This document shows positions 9,155-15,000 of a DNA stretch of 15,000 nt, piece after piece. Source of the DNA: Eimeria necatrix (taxonomy: Eukaryota > Apicomplexa > Conoidasida > Eucoccidiorida > Eimeriidae). The notes below the pieces were generated by a model, which had not been told where the DNA came from, did no database searches, and was given only the letters and a program-made list of their open reading frames with translations. The stretch is taken from assembly GCF_000499385.1 (NCBI RefSeq), contig NW_013655325.1, positions 2,010 to 17,009 on the forward strand, in the 5' to 3' direction. The number at the start of each line of letters is the position of its first letter. Position 1 is the stretch's first letter. The position numbers and the translations under genes were made by a program.

Positions 9155-10928
9155 CCTGTGGCTATGTATGAACATGTTGCTGAGCTTTGCAGCGAACTGT
9201 CGGCAGCGGAAGGTAAGAAGACAAAAATAGATTAATTTAATTTAATTTATTTTAATTTAATTTATTTAAGTTAAATTAAATTAAATTAAGTTAAATTGAT
9301 TGGATATAAGAAAATAAAAAGCGGAGCATAAAATTAATTTTGTAGATGAGCTTATATAAATTTAAATGAAATTTAATGAATTTAAACGAATTAAAACGAA
9401 TTAAAATGAATCAAAAAGAATTAAAATGGATTAAAAAGAATTAAAATGAATTAGAAAAAATTAAAATTAAATCAAGTAAAAATAAATAAATTAAAAAGAA
9501 TCAAAAAGGACCCAAAAGGAATTCAAATCAATTCGCACGAATTAAAAAAGAATTAAAAAAAGTAAATATGAATTAAAAATAATCTATATGAATCTTGAAG
9601 AATTAAGAAGAATTGAAAAAATAAAATAAACTTTAATTAAAAAAATAAATACATAAAACAAAACAAAATAAAACAAAATAAGTAAAATAAATAAAACGAA
9701 ATAAAATAAAAAATAAAATAAATAAACAAAAGTTTGTGCTGCAGGAGAAAAAGGACAAATTGGAATATCTCTTTCAATTGAAAACAAAAAAGACCTTTTT
9801 GTCTTTTTGAATTTGAAAAAGAAGTTTAAAAATCTTTTTTTTTTAATTCATTTTAATTCTAATTTGCAACTTCTTCAAGAACTCAACGACCCCACAGGTG
9901 AATTTATTTTTTATTTACATAGTTTATTATTTATTTATTTATTTATTTATTTGCTTGTTTTGGTTATTTATTTATTTGAAGTATTATTTATTTGTTATTT
10001 GTTTATCTGTTCTGCCTACTTTTTATTTTTGCAATTTTTCTTTTTCATTTTTTATCTCTCTTTAATTATTTTATAATTTTCTTCTTCAATTTTTTTTATT
10101 TTCATTTTTAATTTTATTTTAATTTTGTTTTTTAATTTTCTTCTTTGGATTGTCTCCTTTTGCTTTTGTCTTTTAGGGTTTAGGATTGTCTCTTTCTGAA
10201 ATATTTTCAAATTTCGCTTTTAAATGCTTCAAAATTTTCTTTTTAATTATTTCAGTTTCTTTTAATTGTCTCCTTCAATTCTTTTCAAAATTGTTTTTTC
10301 TCTTTTTTATTTTCTTTTTTTAATTCTTTTTTAATTAGCTTCTTTAATTACTTTTTTGTAATTGTTTTTTATATTTATTTATTTAATCCCATGTATAATT
10401 TCCATTTTATAATTATCTTCTCTATTTATTATTTTATTTTCCAATTATCTCTCTTTGAAGCTTTTCTTTCTAAAATGACTCTTTGATTTATTTTTGAAAC
10501 GAAACAAAACAAAAGAGAATTTAAACAATTAAAACAATTAAAAACAATTAAGATAATTAAAACAACTAATTTAAAAATAAAAGTAGTTAAAAATAAAAAG
10601 AATTAAAAATTAGAAAAATTAAAAATAAAAATTAAAAATAAAATTAAAATTTGTTTTTTTTTTGCTGCAGTTTTTCAAAACGTCCTCATCAGCGTCAAGC
10701 CCCCCCGCCTGAGCGTAAGTGAATTTTCTTTTTTCATTTTTTATTTTATTTTTTTATTTTTCTTTTTTCATTTTTTGGAATTAAAAGAATATTCTTTTTG
10801 CAATTAAAGTCTTTTCTTTTTTCTTTTAAATGGTATTCTTCTGGCCTTTCAAATGATGTTCTTTTCGTTTTTCAAAAACCAAAAAAAATACTAATTAAAA
10901 CCTAAAGATCAGCAGCAGCAGCAGCAGT

Positions 10929-10959
<31 letters not shown>

Positions 10960-10961
10960 AT

Positions 10962-10994
<33 letters not shown>

Positions 10995-11424
10995 TGTCTA
11001 CTTTTGTTTGTCTCTTTTTTTTTAATTTTCTTCTTTGAATTATCTCCTTTTAATTTGTCTCCTTTGTTCTTCTTATACTATCTCAATTAAATCATCTTTT
11101 TTAATTTTCTATTTTTGATTTCTATTTTTCTATTTTTATTTTTCTATTTTTTATTTCTATTTTTAATTTCTGTTTTTAAAATAATTGTCGTTGGGCGTTT
11201 GAAGAGAAAAGAAAAAAGAGCCAATTTGATTTGTTCTTCATTATTTTAATTTAATTTAATTATTTTAATTCAATTATTTAATTTTATTTATTTATTTTTA
11301 ATTAATTAATTTATTTTCATTTATTTAATTTTGTTTTTTTATTTCTCAGGAGGCTCGAAAATGTCTAGAAGAGAATTTCGCCCAACTGGCTCAAGTCTGC
11401 CCCCGCCTAAACCCTAAACCCTAG
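7494..11424 (+). CDS. Orotidine-5'-phosphate decarboxylase-like protein, six exons
   Basis: Exons 7494-7817, 8264-8380, 8768-9212, 9745-9897, 10671-10714 and 11350-11424 all have GT..AG introns and matching phases (0,0,1,1,0), giving 385 codons plus TAG. OMPDC converts OMP to UMP, the last step of de novo pyrimidine synthesis. Family blocks occur in order: ALCLALSPPLW (17-27, usually LCVGLDP), AVLLEMPFYEQFGPKGF (91-107), LILDAKRGDIANTAKAYA (122-139, with D125, K127 and D130), TVSCYMGRDSIIPFL (152-166), VFVFV, MYEHVAELCSEL (280-291), GQIGISLS (299-306), LFFLIHF (326-332, usually LVPGxGAQ), NVLISVKPP (350-358) and a C-terminal helix. An Ala-rich insert of about 95 residues fills 181-276. The first Asp is Ser23, the usual Lys is Leu93 and PGxGAQ is absent, so activity is doubtful. 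The last codons and stop lie in telomere-like repeat. The family is clear; the weakest exon is the AT-rich fourth. Confidence 0.8.
7841..8077. repeat. (TGCA)n array with 32-bp higher-order spacing
   Basis: Long tracts of TGCATGCA are interrupted by short GATAAG, GAATAAG or GAGCAAG spacers. The AAG|TGCATGC junctions fall at 7898, 7930, 7962, 8022 and 8054, so spacing is 32, 32, 60 and 32 bp. The sequence strictly alternates pyrimidine and purine and is self-complementary. The TGCATGCA core is a known target of an apicomplexan AP2-domain protein in Plasmodium. Whether it acts so here is unknown. Confidence 0.9.
8078..8146. repeat. GGTGTCTGTACACC and two TGTACAGGCAG motifs
   Basis: GGTGTCTGTACACC at 8078-8091 directly follows the TGCA array. 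GTGTACAGGCAG at 8106-8117 and GGTGTACAGGCAG at 8134-8146 follow. A related GGTGTACAGACAG occurs at 13539-13551. They share the GGTGTAC half-site of the palindromes upstream of the gene. Confidence 0.7.
9361..9470. repeat. Decameric A-tract repeat in intron 3
   Basis: Roughly ten units of about 10 bp resembling GAATTAAAAT stand in register within intron 3 (9213-9744) of the OMPDC-like gene. A-tracts recurring every helical turn are expected to curve DNA. The unit also fits local expansion of AT-rich DNA. Confidence 0.7.
9898..10670 (+). other. Intron 4 of the OMPDC-like gene, AT-rich
   Basis: Donor ACAG|GTGAAT and acceptor TTTTTGCTGCAG at 10670. The content is T-rich with TATTTATT-like runs. 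I looked here for an exon carrying the missing PGxGAQ loop and found none. Confidence 0.65.
10911..10991. repeat. CAG array inside intron 5
   Basis: About 27 CAG triplets with TAG and CAA variants lie inside intron 5 (10715-11349) of the OMPDC-like gene, flanked by AT-rich DNA. A Ser frame is open across it, but I see no clean acceptor and donor in matching phase, so it appears to be non-coding or an optional exon. Confidence 0.8.
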
Positions 11425-11600
11425 GTCCCCTTTTGAGGGTTTAGGGTTTAGGGTTTAGGGTTTAGGGTTTGGGCGCGCGAAGCCGCAGCTTTTGCCGAGC
11501 CTAAACCCTAAACCCTCGGCCACTCTCCGCGCCTCGGGCTCCGCGCGCAGAGCCTAGGGTTTACTAGGGTTTAGGGTTTAGGGTTTAGGGTTTAGGGTTT
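11406..11600. repeat. Four alternating telomere-like blocks between convergent genes
   Basis: CCTAAAC-type blocks at 11406-11424 and 11500-11516 and TTTAGGG-type blocks at 11437-11473 and 11554-11600 alternate in orientation, so the single strand can fold into hairpins. The two G-rich blocks each have at least four GGG tracts, enough for G-quadruplexes. The 160 bp between the two stop codons (11425-11584) contain no gene. Confidence 0.95.
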
Positions 11601-11695
11601 GATTCCTCGCTGTCCTTTTCTTGCCTCCTTGCGAGTCTTTGGACTTCAAAAAGCTCGGCGAGAGCTTTGGAGGGTTTATCTGAACAAAACAAAAA

Positions 11696-11728
<33 letters not shown>

Positions 11729-12088
11729 AATAAATAAAATAAAATAAAATAAATAAAAAGAAATAAAATAACAAAAGGGAATTAAATAAATCGAAAATGA
11801 AAAGAATTCATAATGGGGAAATAAAGAAGATTGCATTTTTAATTTTTTTGATTTTTTGAACTTCTTTTGATTTAATAAAATCAAATAAATTCCAATTCTT
11901 TTATTTCTTTGTTTTTATTTCTTTAAGGTTTGGGACACAAACCCTAAACCCTAAACCCTAAACCCTAAACCCTAAACCCTAGTCCAACAGCGCAGTTATT
12001 ATAATAATAGTTTCTGTTGTTTATTTATTCTTATTGTAGTTTTCCTTATTATTATTATTATATTACTATTACTATTATTTTATTATTA

Positions 12089-12159
<71 letters not shown>

Positions 12160-12765
12160 TATTGTTATTGTTATTGTCTTGGTCTTACAGACATAGGCAG
12201 CAGCAGCAGCTGCTGCTGCTGTTGCTGCAGCAGCAGCAGCAACGCAAGAGTTGAATTCTTTGATTTGCTGCTGATTATATTTTCCTTGTTTTTGCCACTC
12301 AGCGCCAATGGTAGAAAGAATGAAAATAAAAAGAAGATAAAAAAGGCACTGCAGCAGCAGCCAAGCAGCAGCAGCAGCAAGCAGCAGCGCGGACTGCTGC
12401 AGCAGCAGCGCCTCCCGCTGCAGCAAACCCCAAGCAGCAGCAGCAAAAGCCCCCAGCAGCAAAGTCAAGTCAATTAAGGAGACAGCCAAAAGAAAGCCCC
12501 GATTGTCTCTTCCCCGTTTGCTGCTGAGGGCGCTGAGCTGCGCTGCTGCAGTTGCTGCCAGCAGCAGCAGCAGCAGCAGCCACTGCAGCAGCAGCCGCCG
12601 CTGCTGCTGCTGCGCCTTCGCAGCAGCAGCAGCAGCAGCAACTTCTCGACGACGGGCTGCTGCAGCACGAGGACTTGCTGCTGCTTCCTCCTCCAGCTGC
12701 TTCAGCCAAATCCGCTGCTCCCCAGACTCGGGGCTTCCCTCGGAGGGTTCCATAATGAAAGACAT
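11585..12765 (-). CDS. Small three-helix membrane protein, two exons
   Basis: Exon 1 is 12765-12189 and exon 2 is 11679-11585 on the minus strand. The donor is TATGTCT|GTAAGA and the acceptor TTTTGTTCAG; phase 1 matches, giving 223 residues and TAA. The start is the first ATG (MSFIMEPSEG); an in-frame ATG at 12753 is an alternative. An acidic N-terminus (2-28) and an Arg/Ala/Gln region (33-57) precede hydrophobic segments at about 58-78, 90-115 and 126-154. Then come AEWQKQGKYNQQQIKEF, an Ala run (176-190) and a charged tail YKPSKALAELFEVQRLARR ending EESNPKP. No family is recognised. The first segment is nearly all Leu/Ala and may partly be repeat-derived. It is convergent with the OMPDC-like gene. 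Telomere-like repeat lies 4 bp upstream of the ATG, in the intron, and over the last codons and stop. Confidence 0.7.
11939..11982. repeat. Telomere-like (AAACCCT)n array, six copies
   Basis: Six tandem AAACCCT units on the plus strand, inside the predicted intron (11680-12188) of the membrane-protein gene. Unique sequence lies on both sides, so it is interstitial. Confidence 0.97.
12046..12176. repeat. (TTA)n microsatellite
   Basis: An ATT/TTA trinucleotide tract, interrupted at its left end and nearly pure from about 12090 to 12157. It lies in the intron of the membrane-protein gene just downstream of its donor. Confidence 0.95.
12194..12245. repeat. CAG/CTG inverted repeat coding for poly-Ala
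   Basis: GCAGCAGCAGCAGC is followed by TGCTGCTGCTGTTGCTGC and then by more CAG, forming a near-perfect inverted repeat. In the minus-strand gene it codes for the Ala run just before the donor. Confidence 0.8.
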
Positions 12766-12769
12766 CTCC

Positions 12770-12798
12770 AAACCCTAAACCCTAAACCCTAAACCCTA
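12770..12798. repeat. Telomere-like array next to the start of the membrane-protein gene
   Basis: Four AAACCCT units on the plus strand, read as TTTAGGG on the gene's strand. Only GGAG separates the array from the chosen ATG at 12765, so it would be in the leader or core promoter. Confidence 0.95.
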
Positions 12799-13119
12799 CG
12801 CCCTCGCGGCTGCGGCGCGGTGTGCAGCGGCTGCCGCCGCTCGCTGCGGGCTGCGGAAACCCTAATTTAGGGTTTAAAAAGGATAAATGAAATGGCAATT
12901 GCGAAGGGATTTATTTTGAACTTTAAAAGAAAGAAAACTTGCAAAAGAAGCTGCTGGCGGGCTTTGCTGCTGCGGCCCGCGGGCTAGCTGGGGGCCGCGG
13001 CGGCTGCGGGCTACGGGCGAGTTCAGTTGGCCGGAAAAATAAATTAAATGGATTTAATTAATCACAATTTGTTTTTAATTTGCAAAACTAAACAAAGAGA
13101 GACAAAGCCTGCAGCGAAC

Positions 13120-13152
<33 letters not shown>

Positions 13153-13897
13153 CACTCGATTCAAGGCCAGAGCGCCGCCGCCGCCGCGGGCTGGCAAGCC
13201 ACTTGTTTTTTGGCTTTTCTTTGTCCGTTTTTTAACTTTAAAAACATTTTAAAACTTCTAGTTTTTAATTTAATGCAATTTAAACTCCTTTTTGCCTTTT
13301 TAACTCGCCGTTTGGCCGGCAAACTGCAGCGCCGACTCGAGGTCACCGCGAGCGCCGCGCAGCCGTGGCCAACTTGTCGGCAGCAGCAGCAGCAGCAGCA
13401 GGCCCTCAAAAGCCGCCTTTAAAGCCACAAAAAGAAGAAAAATAAAAGTATTAATTGTTTGCTTTTCAAAAAATAACATTTAATCTTTTTAATTCGCAGT
13501 TTTTCGATCGGTTTCTCTCCGCGCAGCCTTCTGCGTCGGGTGTACAGACAGCTCACGGCGCCACCGCCAAGACACCTGACCACTCAGCAGCAAATCATTT
13601 AATTTAAACTTTATTATTTATTTATGCTTTTAGTTCATTTTTCTTTTTAAAAAGGAAGCGCTCGCGGGGCTTGCTGCCTCGCGCTACCTTTTCCTTTTTA
13701 ACCGCGCTGTTCTCTATGTTGCAGCAGCAGCAGCAGCAGCAGCAGCTGCAGCAGCAGCGCTTACGGCATCACAAAAAAAAAACAGCAGCAGCAGCAGCAA
13801 CAGCAGCAGGGCTGCTGCTTCTTCATCGCGAACAAATGCAGAAAGAGCCCCTTCGTCCTTTCCTTTCGATTAGTTAATTTCAGTTTTTTAGTGCTGT

Positions 13898-13934
<37 letters not shown>

Positions 13935-13968
13935 GCAGCGGCAGCAGCAGCAGCAGGCCCGAAGGAGC
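12799..13968. other. Intergenic region with GC-rich and AT-rich blocks
   Basis: 12799-12856 and 12950-13022 are strongly GC-rich, with GCTGCGGGC-like words. 12857-12875 is a near-palindrome of two telomere units (AAACCCTAATTTAGGGTTT). An open frame at 13048-13422 (MDLINHNLF...ALKSRL) and an ATG frame at 13716-13874 (MLQQQQQQQQ...) exist. Both are low-complexity and have no clean splice phase to the next gene. A GGTGTACAGACAG motif is at 13539-13551. Confidence 0.45.
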
Positions 13969-14115
13969 ATGTGCAGACTAGAGCCACAGGCAGAAGAAAA
14001 CAAAGTTGGAAATAAAAAAGAAACTCTTGCTGCATCAAAAAATAAAATCAAATTCAAAAAAAGAGAAAAAGAAAAACAAATAAAGACGCTTGAGACCGCC
14101 TCTGCTGCGCTTACG

Positions 14116-14156
<41 letters not shown>

Positions 14157-14422
14157 GGAAGGGCAGGAGCAGCGGCTGGAGCAGCAGCAGTGGCTGCAGC
14201 TGGAGCAGCCAGAGCAGCAGCTTGAGCAGCAGCAGCTGCTGCAGTCCGAGGAGGTGCAGCAGCAAGAATTGCTGCTGCTGCTGCAGCAGCAGCAGAGGGA
14301 AGAGCAGGAGGAGCTGCTGCTGCTGCAGCAGCACGAGGAAGAGGAGCAGCAGCTGCTGCGGGAGCCGCAGCTGCTGAGGCTGCTACAGCAGGGGCAGCAG
14401 CAGCAGCCTCCTTGCTGCGGCT

Positions 14423-14453
<31 letters not shown>

Positions 14454-14704
14454 AGATTCTAAGGAAGCAACAGCAGCAGCTGCTGCTGCTGAAGCAGCAG
14501 CAGACACAGAGGGTATTTTTGAATTGTGCGTCACGCCCATTTTCTTTTTAAAAGAATAAAAAAATAAAAAATAAAAAATAAAAATAAAAATAAATAATTT
14601 ATTTATTTTTAATTTTAATTATTTATTATTTTCCTTTTTTATTTTTTATTAACTCCAGGCCCTCCGTCTGCTCGCTGCTGGCTCACAGCCCTTTCTCAAG
14701 GATA

Positions 14705-14757
<53 letters not shown>

Positions 14758-14845
14758 GGATCTCTGCAGCAAATGCGCTGCTGCTGCCGCTGCTGCTGCT
14801 CCGGACCTCTGCAGCAAATGCGCTGCTGCCGTTGCTGCTGCTGGC

Positions 14846-14880
<35 letters not shown>

Positions 14881-15000
14881 CAAACCTCGACTATCTTATT
14901 TTGCATTTAGGGATTTGCTGCTGCAGCGGCTGCAGCAAGAATTCCAAATAGGGGGGCCCCCAGATGTTCTCGGGGGCCCCCTGGGGGCCCTGTGGGGCCC
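13969..15000 (+). CDS. Gln/Glu-rich coiled-coil-like protein, partial at right edge
   Basis: The ATG at 13969 opens MCRLEPQAEENKVGNKKE, then a Lys-rich stretch (FKKREKEKQIKTLE), a Gln run and about 80 residues of Gln/Glu/Leu sequence likely to be helical or coiled coil, then Ser and Ala runs. A TAG at 13897-13899 precedes the frame; it could lie in the leader, or an acceptor at 13899 could add CAG codons from an earlier exon. The first exon probably ends at 14525 (GAATT|GTGCGT, phase 2). Acceptor TTAACTCCAG at 14658 leads to an exon open to the window end in matching phase: PSVCSLLAHSPFSRIS, an Ala run, two copies of APDLCSKCAAA, a Gln run, then HKPRLSYFAFRDLLLQRLQQ. No family is recognised. 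The second exon is best supported by its unique tail; the donor choice is uncertain (14512 is an alternative site but out of phase). Confidence 0.55.
14751..14835 (+). repeat. Tandem duplication of about 42 bp
   Basis: Two copies of CTCCGGAYCTCTGCAGCAAA followed by TGCGCTGCTGC lie between CTG arrays. In the chosen frame each reads as PDLCSKCAAA, with a silent GAT/GAC difference. The minus strand could code ICCR[GD]PE instead. Confidence 0.8.
14946..15000. repeat. GGGGGCCCCC-rich tract at right edge
   Basis: Runs of G and C like those at 478-592 and 7564-7675. In the plus-strand gene they read as GGPPDVLGGPLGALWG, continuing beyond the window. Confidence 0.7.

Noticed and set aside
9807..10076. 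Hydrophobic plus-strand open frame
   Set aside because: Its first part is exon 4 of the OMPDC-like gene; the rest reads through the donor at 9898 into T-rich intron, giving Phe/Leu/Ile only by composition.
11406..12875. A true chromosome end
   Set aside because: The telomere-like blocks are short, in both orientations, and flanked by unique and coding DNA on both sides.
13671..13877. Small Gln-rich frame as first exon of the right-hand gene
   Set aside because: Its possible donors at 13855 and 13873 both leave phase 1, which does not match an exon starting at 13900 in phase 0.
13761..14540. Long minus-strand Ser/Cys frame
   Set aside because: It is antisense to the plus-strand Gln/Glu frame, which has varied linkers and the more natural composition.
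14649..14906. Minus-strand frame MQNKIVEVC with poly-Ala and poly-Gln
   Set aside because: Not fully excluded, but the plus-strand frame is open across the same region, continues to the edge with unique sequence and has an acceptor in matching phase.

Overview
The window looks like repeat-rich chromosomal DNA of a coccidian apicomplexan, most probably an Eimeria species. The evidence is massive in-frame CAG-type trinucleotide arrays coding for poly-Gln, poly-Ala and poly-Ser, several interstitial AAACCCT/TTTAGGG telomere-like arrays, very AT-rich introns with GT..AG borders, and GGGGCCCC-rich low-complexity stretches. All of these are known hallmarks of published Eimeria genomes. The species call is an inference.

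Layout. (1) Positions 1-4881, minus strand: one uninterrupted reading frame of at least 1,627 codons that runs off the left edge. It is a Gln/Ala/Ser-rich protein with short unique linkers, and a short segment near the left edge faintly resembles the start of a trehalose-phosphate synthase (GT20) domain. (2) 4882-5478: AT-rich intergenic DNA with an (AATT)n microsatellite. (3) 5479-5985: a repeat island in which CAG on the plus strand switches to CTG, with ambiguous coding potential. (4) 5986-7375: AT-rich, no gene supported, carrying several copies of a GGTGTAYGTACACC-type palindrome. (5) 7494-11424, plus strand: a six-exon gene that I reconstruct as an orotidine-5'-phosphate decarboxylase (OMPDC) homologue of 385 residues. 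All intron phases agree. Several usual catalytic and phosphate-binding positions appear to be lost, although the DxKxxDI core is kept. (6) 11585-12765, minus strand: a two-exon gene for a small three-helix membrane protein, convergent with the OMPDC-like gene. (7) 12766-13968: mixed intergenic DNA with small unconvincing ORFs. (8) 13969 to the right edge, plus strand: a Gln/Glu/Leu-rich coiled-coil-like protein, probably spliced, incomplete at the right edge.

The most unusual feature is the convergent pair in (5) and (6). Both predicted proteins end in Asn-Pro-Lys-Pro followed by a stop, and in both cases those codons and the stop come from telomere-like repeat. The membrane-protein gene also has telomere-like repeat four bases upstream of its ATG and another array in its intron. 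The second notable feature is the 5' part of the OMPDC-like gene: three palindromes spaced 19-20 bp lie just upstream of its ATG, and a TGCATGCA array with 32-bp higher-order spacing fills most of its first intron.

No pathway links the genes beyond pyrimidine synthesis for the OMPDC homologue. No rRNA, tRNA, CRISPR or transposase gene was recognised.
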